NCBI GenBank assembly: GCA_002256055.1
Contig: NKIE01000154.1
Coordinates: forward strand, 1 to 6,802
Source: Pseudomonas sp. PGPPP3
GTDB taxonomy: Bacteria; Pseudomonadota; Gammaproteobacteria; Pseudomonadales; Pseudomonadaceae
DNA length: 6,802 nt
Reading direction: 5' to 3'
The number at the start of each line of letters is the position of its first letter. Position 1 is the first letter of the stretch. The position numbers were made by a program, and so were the translations under genes. The notes under the pieces are model-generated. The model made no database searches and was not told the DNA's origin. It saw only the letters and a list, made by a program, of their open reading frames with translations. Below are positions 1 to 6,802 of the stretch, piece after piece.

Positions 1-4
1 GCAT
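1..4 (-). CDS. atpA: ATP synthase alpha subunit, first codon only (cut by window edge)
   Basis: The minus strand reads ATG then C at positions 4 to 1. This fits an AtpA beginning Met-Gln, as in pseudomonads. It lies 21 bases after the atpH stop, with a purine-rich AAGGGG about 10 bases upstream as a possible ribosome binding site. In the usual operon order atpA follows atpH. Only four bases are visible, so the call rests on gene order and position, not on protein sequence. Confidence 0.55.
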
Positions 5-25
5 TGCTCTGCTGCCCCTTCAAAC

Positions 26-562
26 TCAAGATTTCAATGCTTCGGCTAGTTTCGCGAGTTTGCCGCGAACTGAGCCATCGATAACCAGGTCGCCGGCGCG
101 GATTACGACGCCACCAATCAGGCTGGCATCCTCCGCGGCGTGCAGACGCACTTCTCGGCCGAGCCGTGCACTGAGAACCTTGGCGAGTTTGTCTTGCTGT
201 TCATCGTTCAACGCGAACGCACTGGTAACATCCACATCGACCGATTTTTCCTGTTCGGCTTTGTACAGCTCGAACATATCGGCGATTTCCGGCAACAACT
301 CCATACGGTTGTTTTCCGAAACGATGCTAAGGAAGTTACGCGCCTGGGCGTCGAACTTGTCACCACACACCTCAACAAAGGTGGTGGCCTTTTCTGTACT
401 CGTCAGACGCGGCGCTTTGAGCACGCGCTGCATGGTGTCGTCTTGCGACACCGCAGCAGCGAGGCCCAGCATTGCCGACCAGTTGGCCAGCTGCTGATGG
501 GCTTGGGCGTACTCGAAAGCAGCTTTAGCGTAAGGTCGGGCCAACGTGGTCAGTTCTGCCAT
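26..562 (-). CDS. atpH: F1Fo ATP synthase delta subunit
   Basis: The 178-residue product is the delta subunit. It sits on top of the F1 head and ties the alpha3beta3 hexamer to the b-subunit stalk, so the head does not rotate with the rotor. Residues 1 to about 105 form the helical N-terminal domain, beginning [19 protein letters not shown], which binds alpha. The C-terminal domain carries the conserved stretch LIGG (148-151) to IDGSVRGKL (161-169). The length matches other Pseudomonas AtpH proteins. The ATG at 562 has GAGGG just upstream, within the 12 bases separating it from the atpF TAA, so translation is probably coupled to atpF. The gene ends in TGA at 26. No truncation or frameshift is visible. 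Confidence 0.97.
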   Translation of the reverse strand: MAELTTLARPYAKAAFEYAQAHQQLANWSAMLGLAAAVSQDDTMQRVLKAPRLTSTEKATTFVEVCGDKFDAQARNFLSIVSENNRMELLPEIADMFELYKAEQEKSVDVDVTSAFALNDEQQDKLAKVLSARLGREVRLHAAEDASLIGGVVIRAGDLVIDGSVRGKLAKLAEALKS

Positions 563-574
563 GATCGCCCTCGC

Positions 575-1045
575 TTAGATTTCGGCTGCCAGTTTGGAAA
601 CCAGCTCCGCATGCGCGTTTTGGTCGATAGTAGCGCCCAGAATCTTCTCAGCACCGCTGACAGCCAAGCCACCCAATTGGGCGCGCAAGGCATCTTTGAT
701 ACCGTTCAGTTCCTGTTCGATCTCGGCCTGAGCCTGAGCCTTCACACGTTCAGCTTCGACGCGAGCCTGATCTCGGGCTTCGTCAACAATCTGAGTACCG
801 CGTTTCTTGGCCTGCTCAATGATTTCAGCTGCCTGAGTTTTAGCTTCGCGCAGTTGCTGGGCCACTTTATCGTGGGCCAACTCCAGATCACGAGCTGCTC
901 GGCTGGCAGCGTCAAGACCATCAGCGATCTTCTTTTGACGTTCACGCATAGCAGTGATGACCGGAGGCCACACATACTTCATGCAGAACATGACAAAGAT
1001 GAAGAACGCAACGGACTGACCAATCAGGGTTGCATTAATGTTCAC
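575..1045 (-). CDS. atpF: F1Fo ATP synthase b subunit, GTG start
   Basis: This 156-residue protein, the same length as E. coli AtpF, forms the dimeric peripheral stalk linking subunit a to the delta-F1 head. Residues about 5-26 are the single membrane helix, ending in the hinge KYVWPPVI (23-30). The remainder is a long charged, alanine-rich helix (about 31-156) typical of the stalk coiled coil. The end, [19 protein letters not shown], contacts delta. The start codon is GTG (1045-1043), not ATG. It gives the conserved N-terminus (M)NINATLIGQ and has GCGAGG upstream at suitable spacing. No in-frame ATG keeps that N-terminus. It lies 46 bases after atpE, with a hairpin at the junction. Confidence 0.97.
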   Translation of the reverse strand: MNINATLIGQSVAFFIFVMFCMKYVWPPVITAMRERQKKIADGLDAASRAARDLELAHDKVAQQLREAKTQAAEIIEQAKKRGTQIVDEARDQARVEAERVKAQAQAEIEQELNGIKDALRAQLGGLAVSGAEKILGATIDQNAHAELVSKLAAEI

Positions 1046-1074
1046 GCCAACACCTCGCTCGTTCGTTGTCAGTC

Positions 1075-1091
1075 ATTCTCGAAAGCGAGAA

Positions 1092-1092
<1 letters not shown>
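1075..1092 (-). promoter_or_regulatory. RNA hairpin at the atpE stop codon (atpE-atpF junction)
   Basis: ATTCTCG (1075-1081) and CGAGAAT (1086-1092) are perfect 7-base inverted arms around a 4-base loop. In the transcript the stem starts at the T of the atpE TAA codon and ends about 30 bases before the atpF start. There is no T-run after it, so it does not look like a terminator. A role as a 3' stabiliser or processing boundary for atpE mRNA is inference. Confidence 0.6.
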
Positions 1093-1379
<287 letters not shown>

Positions 1380-1406
1380 TTAAGGTTTTAGTAAAGCGGT
1401 AAAGCA

Positions 1407-1429
1407 AAAGGGGTTTCGCCCTTTCGGGC
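1407..1429 (-). promoter_or_regulatory. Two mutually exclusive hairpins in the atpB-atpE gap
   Basis: In the transcript GCCC-GAAA-GGGC (1429-1418) forms a short hairpin with a GNRA-type GAAA loop. The overlapping arms AAAGGG (1424-1419) and CCCTTT (1412-1407) form an alternative 6-base stem followed by a T and then GC. Both use the same GGG, so only one can form at a time. The second resembles a weak terminator or attenuator, but its T-run is too short to call it one. Confidence 0.4.
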
Positions 1430-1448
1430 ACCTCTCCCGAGGAGAGGT
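1430..1448 (-). promoter_or_regulatory. Perfect 8-base hairpin in the atpB-atpE gap
   Basis: ACCTCTCC (1430-1437) and GGAGAGGT (1441-1448) are exact inverted arms around a 3-base loop. In the mRNA this gives a compact GC-rich stem lying two bases beyond the hairpin that covers the atpB stop. GGAGAGG could in principle look like a Shine-Dalgarno sequence, but in the RNA it is paired and no start codon follows. A stabilising or processing role is inference. Confidence 0.55.
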
Positions 1449-1449
1449 C

Positions 1450-2763
<1,314 letters not shown>

Positions 2764-2768
2764 CTCAC

Positions 2769-2776
2769 TCACCTCT
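2769..2776 (-). promoter_or_regulatory. Ribosome binding site that decides the atpI start
   Basis: The minus strand reads AGAGGTGA, an extended match to the anti-Shine-Dalgarno partner, five bases before the ATG at 2763. The competing GTG at 2772 overlaps this element and has no comparable sequence upstream of it. Confidence 0.7.
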
Positions 2777-2833
2777 GGTGTCGGCCGCTCTGCTCACAAT
2801 CTGGCATAGTTTGTGCCGATAAAATGCGCGCAG

Positions 2834-2862
2834 AGTATAGGGGCGCTTCCCCCCTCATTCAA
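2834..2862 (-). promoter_or_regulatory. Sigma70-type promoter of the atp operon
   Basis: On the minus strand TTGAAT (2862-2857) is the -35 hexamer, 4 of 6 matching TTGACA. TATACT (2839-2834) is the -10 hexamer, 5 of 6 matching TATAAT. The spacer is exactly 17 bases. Transcription would begin near 2827, giving a leader of about 64 bases before the atpI ATG. The spacer holds a run of six G and a CCCC that can form a short inverted repeat. It is the only convincing promoter seen in the 2764-2907 gap. Confidence 0.7.
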
Positions 2863-2870
2863 CCGCAAGA

Positions 2871-2886
2871 TGGCGATTAACCGCCA
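2871..2886 (-). other. Small inverted repeat after parB (doubtful terminator)
   Basis: TGGCG (2871-2875) and CGCCA (2882-2886) pair around a 6-base loop, 21 bases beyond the parB stop. No T-run follows in the direction of parB transcription, so an intrinsic terminator is not supported. Transcription from the par genes may continue into the atp operon, or stop by another means. Confidence 0.25.
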
Positions 2887-2907
2887 ATTACGCAGGCTCG
2901 GGATGTT

Positions 2908-3618
2908 TCAGCGTATGTGCGCCAAGACACCCTGCAGTTCATCCAGTGAGCTGTACTTGATGACCAGTTGCCCACGGCCCTTCTGACCATGCTTGATTTG
3001 CACTGAAGCCCCCAGCCGCTCGGCCAGGCGCTGCTCCAGACGACTGATGTCCGGGTCGGCTTTTACCACCTCGGCCGGCTGCTCTTTGCTGTTCAACCAC
3101 TGGCGTACCAGTGCTTCGGTTTGGCGCACGGTGAAGCCGCGTGCGACAACATGTCGCGCACCTTCAATCTGCCGTTCTGCCGGTAAACCGAGCAGCGCGC
3201 GGGCGTGGCCCATTTCCAGATCGCCATGGGAAAGCAGAATCTTGATCTCTTCCGGCAAGGCGATCAGACGCAACAAGTTGGTGATGGTGACCCGCGATTT
3301 ACCCACCGCTTCAGCCACTTGCTGCTGGGTGAGCTGGAATTCCTGCTGCAGTCGCTGCAAGGCGACTGCTTCTTCGATGGGGTTAAGGTCTTCGCGCTGG
3401 ATGTTCTCGATCAGCGCCATGGCAATGGCGGCCTCGTCCGGTACTTCGCGAACCATCGCTGGCAGCTTGTCCAGACCAGCCAACTGGCTGGCACGCCAGC
3501 GGCGCTCACCGGCGATGATCTCAAAACGACCGCCGTCAATTGGCCGCACCACGATGGGCTGCATAACACCTTGGGCCTTGATCGATTGCGCCAACTCTTC
3601 CAGCGCTGAGGGATCCAT
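2908..3618 (-). CDS. parB: ParB chromosome-partitioning protein, uninterrupted part from Met55
   Basis: This is the longest stop-free part of the parB locus, 236 codons from the ATG at 3618 (Met55 of the full gene). An automatic annotation would probably report it as the gene. It keeps most of the ParB/Srx-like CTPase domain (GERRWRA at 37-43, ENIQRE at 71-76), the helix-turn-helix that reads parS (about 96-118) and the dimerisation domain (about 190-236). It lacks the ParA-contacting N-terminal peptide and the YQPRR segment with the first strand of the CTPase fold. No Shine-Dalgarno sequence precedes this ATG. It could be reached by reinitiation 15 bases after the amber codon, but efficient expression is doubtful. 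Confidence 0.6.
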   Translation of the reverse strand: MDPSALEELAQSIKAQGVMQPIVVRPIDGGRFEIIAGERRWRASQLAGLDKLPAMVREVPDEAAIAMALIENIQREDLNPIEEAVALQRLQQEFQLTQQQVAEAVGKSRVTITNLLRLIALPEEIKILLSHGDLEMGHARALLGLPAERQIEGARHVVARGFTVRQTEALVRQWLNSKEQPAEVVKADPDISRLEQRLAERLGASVQIKHGQKGRGQLVIKYSSLDELQGVLAHIR

Positions 3619-3633
3619 GTCGCGGCGCGGCTG

Positions 3634-3636
3634 CTA
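3634..3636 (-). other. In-frame TAG replacing the Tyr codon of the ParB YQPR motif
   Basis: The minus strand reads AAG TAG CAG CCG, for Lys-stop-Gln-Pro. With C in place of G at the third base (plus-strand G instead of C at 3634) it would read AAG TAC CAG CCG, Lys-Tyr-Gln-Pro, the family sequence. A single base therefore explains the stop. TAG is also the real stop of atpI and rsmG in this window, so general reassignment of TAG is unlikely. Confidence 0.9.
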
Positions 3637-3789
3637 CTTGCCGCGCTGGATCAGGTCCAGAGGCAGGTACTGCAACTCGCTCTTGTCGGCCTGCAGTGCC
3701 TGTTCTTCCAAGGTATTGACGTTGGTGCCCCCCAGCAGGGCATCCAAGCCGCGTCCCAGACCTCGTTTTTTGACGGCCATGCAAATTCC

Positions 3790-4578
3790 TTAAGCGGTTG
3801 CGGTTTTGGCGCTGACCCGCTGGCGACGAACCAGTTCACCAGCCAGGGCCAGGTAGGCGATAGCGCCTCGGGATTGCTTGTCGTAGACCAGTGCTGGCAT
3901 GCCGAAGCTCGGCGCTTCGGCCAAGCGCACGTTACGTGGGATAACCACGTCGTACAGCTTATCGCCAAAGTGTTGCTTGAGCTGCGCGGAAACATCGTTG
4001 GTCAAACTGATGCGCGGGTCATACATGGTGCGCAGCAGCCCCTCGATCTTCAGGCTCGGATTGAATAGCTGGCTGATACGCTGAATGCTGTTGACCAGAT
4101 CACTCAAGCCTTCCAGTGCGTAATACTCACACTGCATGGGGATGATCACCCCATCGGCAGCGACCAGCGCGTTGACCGTCAACATGCTCAGTGCAGGCGG
4201 GCAATCAATCAGGATGTAATCATAATTCTCGCGGATCGGCGCCAACGCGTTACGCAGGCGGCTCTCCTTCATATTCATTTCCAGCAGAGCGACTTCAGCA
4301 GCGGTCAGGTCACGGTTGGCCGGCAACAGCTGATAACCGCCATGCTCGGAGAACTGCATGGCTTCGCCAACAGTGCTTTCGCCGATCAGGACGTCGTAAA
4401 TAGAATGCTCAAGGGCGTGCTTGTCGATGCCGCTACCCATGGTGGCGTTGCCCTGTGGATCGAGGTCGATCAACAGCACACGGCGCTTGGTGGCTACCAG
4501 TGACGCCGCCAAATTGATGCAGGTGGTGGTTTTGCCCACACCGCCTTTCTGATTGGCGATTGCGAATACTTTAGCCAT
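3790..4578 (-). CDS. parA: ParA chromosome-partitioning ATPase (Soj family)
   Basis: The 262-residue ATPase binds DNA non-specifically as an ATP dimer. It is released by ParB-stimulated hydrolysis, moving ParB-parS complexes and so the origins apart. The deviant Walker A motif KGGVGKTT is at 11-18, including the signature lysine K11. The A' motif LLIDLDPQGNAT follows at 35-46 with D40, and the Walker B motif YILIDCPP at 121-128 has D125. It has no N-terminal DNA-binding extension, which marks the chromosomal rather than the large plasmid type. The ATG at 4578 has GGGGGAA upstream and lies 13 bases after rsmG. parB follows after 9 bases. The gene is intact, in contrast to parB. Confidence 0.97.
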   Translation of the reverse strand: MAKVFAIANQKGGVGKTTTCINLAASLVATKRRVLLIDLDPQGNATMGSGIDKHALEHSIYDVLIGESTVGEAMQFSEHGGYQLLPANRDLTAAEVALLEMNMKESRLRNALAPIRENYDYILIDCPPALSMLTVNALVAADGVIIPMQCEYYALEGLSDLVNSIQRISQLFNPSLKIEGLLRTMYDPRISLTNDVSAQLKQHFGDKLYDVVIPRNVRLAEAPSFGMPALVYDKQSRGAIAYLALAGELVRRQRVSAKTATA

Positions 4579-4591
4579 GCTGCCGTTCCCC

Positions 4592-5239
4592 CTAGACCAA
4601 GCGACGCAGTATCAGCAGATGGCGCTGACCTTGGCAACCGGGAACCTTCAACACGTGGGTGGCGCTCAGCTGGAAGTCGTCCGGCAGAGCCTGTAACTCG
4701 TCATCTGGGTGAATACCCTTCATCGCCAGCCACTGAGTCTGCCCATCACCAAGATGACGGGTCCAGTTGGCGAAGTCTTCCAGGGCACTGAAGGCCCGCG
4801 AGCAAATGCCGCTAAATGGCTGTTCAGGGGTAAAACCTTCGACCCGGCTGTGGATAACTTCAAGATTAGCCAGCTTCAGCTCGTGTTTGACCTGAGTGAG
4901 GAAGCGGGTTTTTTTGCCATTGGAGTCCAGCAAGGTGAACTGCCGCTCCGGGAACATGATCGCCAGGGGGATCCCCGGCATACCGCCGCCGCTGCCGACA
5001 TCCAGCCAGTTATCCCCAGCAGTTTCCACATGGGACACCACGCTGAGGCTGTCGAGCAGGTGGCGCGAGACCATTTCGTCCGGATTGCGCACGGCCGTCA
5101 GGTTGAACGCCTTGTTCCACTTGATCAGCAGAGCCAGATAGGCCAACAGCTGAGCATGTTGGCTCTCGCTCAGACTCACGCCCAACTGCTCGGCCCCCTG
5201 GGATAACTCTGCTGCGTGTTGTGCGGTAACCGAGGACAT
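4592..5239 (-). CDS. rsmG: 16S rRNA (guanine-527 N7)-methyltransferase
   Basis: RsmG (formerly GidB) transfers a methyl group from S-adenosylmethionine to N7 of G527 in the 530 loop of 16S rRNA. In several bacteria its loss gives low-level streptomycin resistance. The 215-residue product has the SAM-binding loop [15 protein letters not shown] (79-93) and the acidic ribose contact D105 in [12 protein letters not shown] (103-114). It also has the family motifs [10 protein letters not shown] (40-49), SRHLLDSL (58-65) and SRAFS (147-151). The ATG at 5239 overlaps the mnmG TGA by one base (TGATG), and GGAG lies rather far upstream. Expression therefore probably depends on translational coupling to mnmG. 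It ends in TAG. An exact DnaA box lies within the gene at 4849-4857. Confidence 0.97.
   Translation of the reverse strand: MSSVTAQHAAELSQGAEQLGVSLSESQHAQLLAYLALLIKWNKAFNLTAVRNPDEMVSRHLLDSLSVVSHVETAGDNWLDVGSGGGMPGIPLAIMFPERQFTLLDSNGKKTRFLTQVKHELKLANLEVIHSRVEGFTPEQPFSGICSRAFSALEDFANWTRHLGDGQTQWLAMKGIHPDDELQALPDDFQLSATHVLKVPGCQGQRHLLILRRLV
4849..4857 (-). other. Exact DnaA box inside rsmG
   Basis: The minus strand reads TTATCCACA, identical to the high-affinity E. coli DnaA 9-mer. It falls in codons for Val-Ile-His-Ser (128-131) of RsmG. The region lies a few genes from the expected dnaA/oriC locus in Pseudomonas. Function as a binding or titration site is inference. Confidence 0.4.
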
Positions 5240-6802
5240 CAGGCGCTTTGCTCCAGGTGCCGGCCAGCGCCGCGCTTTTTCAAATGGATCAGCAACAGGG
5301 AAATCGCCGCCGGGGTGACGCCTGGAATGCGCGAAGCCTGACCCAAGGTCTGCGGCCGCGACTGGCCAAGCTTGTGCTGGATCTCCTTGGACAGACCGGA
5401 AATAGTGGCGTAATCGATATCGGCCGGCAGCTGAGTATTTTCACTGGCACGCAGGCGGGCAATTTCATCCTGCTGACGGTCGATGTAGCCAGCGTACTTG
5501 GCCTTGATTTCGACTTGCTCAGCCACCTGGGCATCCACTTCCGGGCTGCCAGTGACTTCACGCAAGCCAGCGTAATCAATTTCCGGGCGGGTCAGCAGGT
5601 TGAGCAGGTTGTACTCGTGGGTCAGCGGCGTACCAAAGCGGCTGGCTATAGCTTCGCCTTCAGCAGTACCAGGGCGCACCCAGGTGCTTTTCAAGCGCTG
5701 TTCTTCCAGTGCGATGGCTTCACGCTTGGCACAAAAAGCCGCCCAGCGCGCGTCATCAACCAGCCCCAGTTCGCGGCCTTTTTCCGTCAGGCGCAGGTCT
5801 GCGTTGTCTTCGCGCAGAATCAGTCGGTATTCGGCCCGCGAGGTAAACATGCGGTACGGTTCCTGAGTGCCCAGGGTAATCAGGTCATCCACCAGTACGC
5901 CGATATAAGCCTCGTCGCGACGTGGGCACCAGCTGTCTTTGCCTTGCGCACGCAAGGCGGCGTTGGCACCGGCGAGCAAACCTTGAGCCCCAGCTTCTTC
6001 GTAGCCGGTTGTGCCGTTGATCTGCCCGGCGAAGAACAAGCCAGCAATCACCTTGGTTTCCAAGCTGTATTTCAGGTCGCGCGGATCGAAGTAGTCGTAC
6101 TCGATGGCATAGCCAGGGCGAACGATGTGGGCGTTTTCCATGCCGCGGATACTGCGCACGATCTGCAATTGCACGTCGAATGGCAGCGAGGTGGAAATAC
6201 CGTTCGGATACAGCTCATGGGTGGTCAAGCCTTCCGGCTCAATGAACACCTGATGGCTGTCCTTGTCGGCAAAACGATGAATCTTGTCTTCGATCGACGG
6301 GCAGTAACGCGGGCCGACACCTTCGATCACGCCCGAATACATCGGCGAACGATCTAGGTTGGCGGCAATGATTTCGTGCGTACGGGCGTTGGTGTGGGTA
6401 ATCCAGCAACTGACCTGACGCGGATGTTGTTCTTGGCGACCGAGGAACGACATCAGCGGGATCGGCGTATCGCCAGGCTGTTCGGTCATCAACGAAAAAT
6501 CCACCGAACGCCCATCAATGCGCGGCGGAGTGCCGGTTTTCAGCCGACCAACCCGCAGAGGTAATTCACGTAGACGTTGGGCTAAGGCAATCGAAGGCGG
6601 ATCGCCCGCGCGGCCACCAGAGTAGTTCTGCAGGCCAATGTGGATAAGTCCACCGAGGAAAGTACCTGTGGTCAACACCACCGATTCAGCATGAAAACGC
6701 AGACCCATCTGGGTAACGACGCCTTTGACCTGCTCATTCTCGACAATCAGGTCATCGCAGGCTTGCTGAAATATCCACAGGTTGGCCTGGTTTTCCAGAA
6801 TC
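5239..6802 (-). CDS. mnmG: tRNA uridine 5-carboxymethylaminomethyl enzyme MnmG, 5' end missing
   Basis: MnmG (formerly GidA) is the FAD- and NADH-using partner of MnmE. Together they add the aminomethyl-type group to C5 of wobble U34 in tRNAs reading split codon boxes. The frame stays open to the window edge, so 520 codons are visible. Alignment from memory with E. coli places the first visible residue near 111; the N-terminal FAD-binding motif and Cys47 lie outside. Seen here are [22 protein letters not shown], and RYCPSIEDK with the second catalytic cysteine (E. coli C277). Further on are [17 protein letters not shown] for FAD and the MnmE-binding C-terminal domain ending [18 protein letters not shown]. 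The ATG at 6708 is an internal methionine, not the start. The gene ends TGA, overlapping the rsmG ATG. Confidence 0.97.
   Translation of the reverse strand, partial: ILENQANLWIFQQACDDLIVENEQVKGVVTQMGLRFHAESVVLTTGTFLGGLIHIGLQNYSGGRAGDPPSIALAQRLRELPLRVGRLKTGTPPRIDGRSVDFSLMTEQPGDTPIPLMSFLGRQEQHPRQVSCWITHTNARTHEIIAANLDRSPMYSGVIEGVGPRYCPSIEDKIHRFADKDSHQVFIEPEGLTTHELYPNGISTSLPFDVQLQIVRSIRGMENAHIVRPGYAIEYDYFDPRDLKYSLETKVIAGLFFAGQINGTTGYEEAGAQGLLAGANAALRAQGKDSWCPRRDEAYIGVLVDDLITLGTQEPYRMFTSRAEYRLILREDNADLRLTEKGRELGLVDDARWAAFCAKREAIALEEQRLKSTWVRPGTAEGEAIASRFGTPLTHEYNLLNLLTRPEIDYAGLREVTGSPEVDAQVAEQVEIKAKYAGYIDRQQDEIARLRASENTQLPADIDYATISGLSKEIQHKLGQSRPQTLGQASRIPGVTPAAISLLLIHLKKRGAGRHLEQSA
6639..6647 (-). 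other. Exact DnaA box inside mnmG
   Basis: The minus strand reads TTATCCACA, identical to the consensus DnaA 9-mer. It spans the codons for Leu-Ile-His-Ile in the conserved MnmG segment before [11 protein letters not shown]. Protein conservation partly explains the sequence, so binding by DnaA is only a possibility. Confidence 0.4.

Larger units (their letters stand above)
2908..3780 (-). pseudogene. parB: parB locus, full frame with in-frame amber codon at position 49
   Basis: The complete locus is 290 codons, the normal Pseudomonas ParB length. It starts at ATG 3780 behind TAAGGA, which overlaps the parA stop. Codons 1-48 encode a typical N-terminus: MAVKKRGLGRGLDALL, the basic peptide that in the family contacts and stimulates ParA, then LPLDLIQRGK. 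Codon 49 (3636-3634) is TAG where the family has the tyrosine of YQPR. Codons 50-290 continue in the same frame with full conservation: QPRR, GERRWRA (91-97), ENIQRE (125-130), the helix-turn-helix (about 150-172) and the C-terminal dimer domain (about 244-290). There is no other damage, so the change is recent, an error, or tolerated. ParB binds parS sites and, with ParA, separates chromosome origins. Confidence 0.85.

Noticed and set aside
2871..2886. Intrinsic terminator after parB
   Set aside because: The stem is only five pairs and no T-run follows on the minus strand. It is listed only as a weak inverted repeat.
3536..3784. Minus-strand frame of 82 codons overlapping the parB start and spanning the amber codon
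   Set aside because: Its start would be TTG at 3784 and its product resembles nothing known. Using it to bypass the amber codon would need two opposite frameshifts, and no slippery sequence is evident.
5112..5127. Possible parS site (TGTTCCAC followed by TTGATCAG)
   Set aside because: Only the left half matches the parS palindrome TGTTCCACGTGGAACA. The right half does not, and the bases encode the conserved KWN of RsmG. Similar half matches at 2201-2216 (atpB) and near 4652 (rsmG) also fail, so I see no parS in the window.
5248..6357. Plus-strand open frame of 369 codons opposite mnmG
   Set aside because: It is entirely antisense to a strongly conserved gene and has no family motif. Long antisense frames are common opposite such genes.
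6706..6708. ATG at 6708 as the mnmG start
   Set aside because: The frame continues upstream to the window edge with conserved MnmG sequence ([14 protein letters not shown]), so this is an internal methionine.

Overview
The window is a stretch of chromosome from a Pseudomonas-like gammaproteobacterium, from the conserved neighbourhood of the replication origin. Every real gene is on the minus strand. In transcription order (right to left) they are mnmG (5' end cut by the window edge), rsmG, parA, parB, then atpI, atpB, atpE, atpF, atpH and the first base pairs of atpA. The assignment rests on gene order and protein sequence: a 289-residue AtpB, an 85-residue AtpE, a ParA of 262 residues, a ParB locus of 290 codons, and mnmG-rsmG-parA-parB placed directly before the atp operon. 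No insertion sequence, CRISPR array, tRNA, rRNA or prophage gene was seen, and no gene-free stretch exceeds about 140 bases.

Region 2908-6802 holds tRNA modification (MnmG), 16S rRNA methylation (RsmG) and chromosome segregation (ParA, ParB). The genes are tightly packed: mnmG and rsmG share one base (TGATG), with 13 bases between rsmG and parA and 9 between parA and parB. They look like one transcription unit read from beyond the right edge. Two exact DnaA boxes lie inside rsmG and mnmG.

The main anomaly is in parB. The frame starts normally at 3780 and encodes the usual ParB N-terminus, but codon 49 (3636-3634) is the stop TAG where the family's YQPR motif has tyrosine. One base change from TAC explains it. 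The rest of the gene, codons 50-290, is open and looks fully conserved. Either the strain carries a nonsense mutation in parB, a shortened protein starts at Met55, or the base is a sequencing error.

Region 1-2862 is the start of the F1Fo ATP synthase operon, preceded by a good sigma70-type promoter (TTGAAT, 17 bases, TATACT) at 2862-2834. AtpI is the assembly helper; AtpB, AtpE and AtpF are the membrane a, c and b subunits; AtpH is the delta subunit of the peripheral stalk. The c-subunit gene atpE, whose product is needed in many copies, is flanked by RNA hairpins. One begins in the atpB stop codon and is followed by two more before atpE; another begins in the atpE stop codon. atpE also has the strongest Shine-Dalgarno sequence seen here.

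I found no clear evidence of a wholly new system. The parB amber codon and the hairpin-framed atpE are the observations most worth checking.
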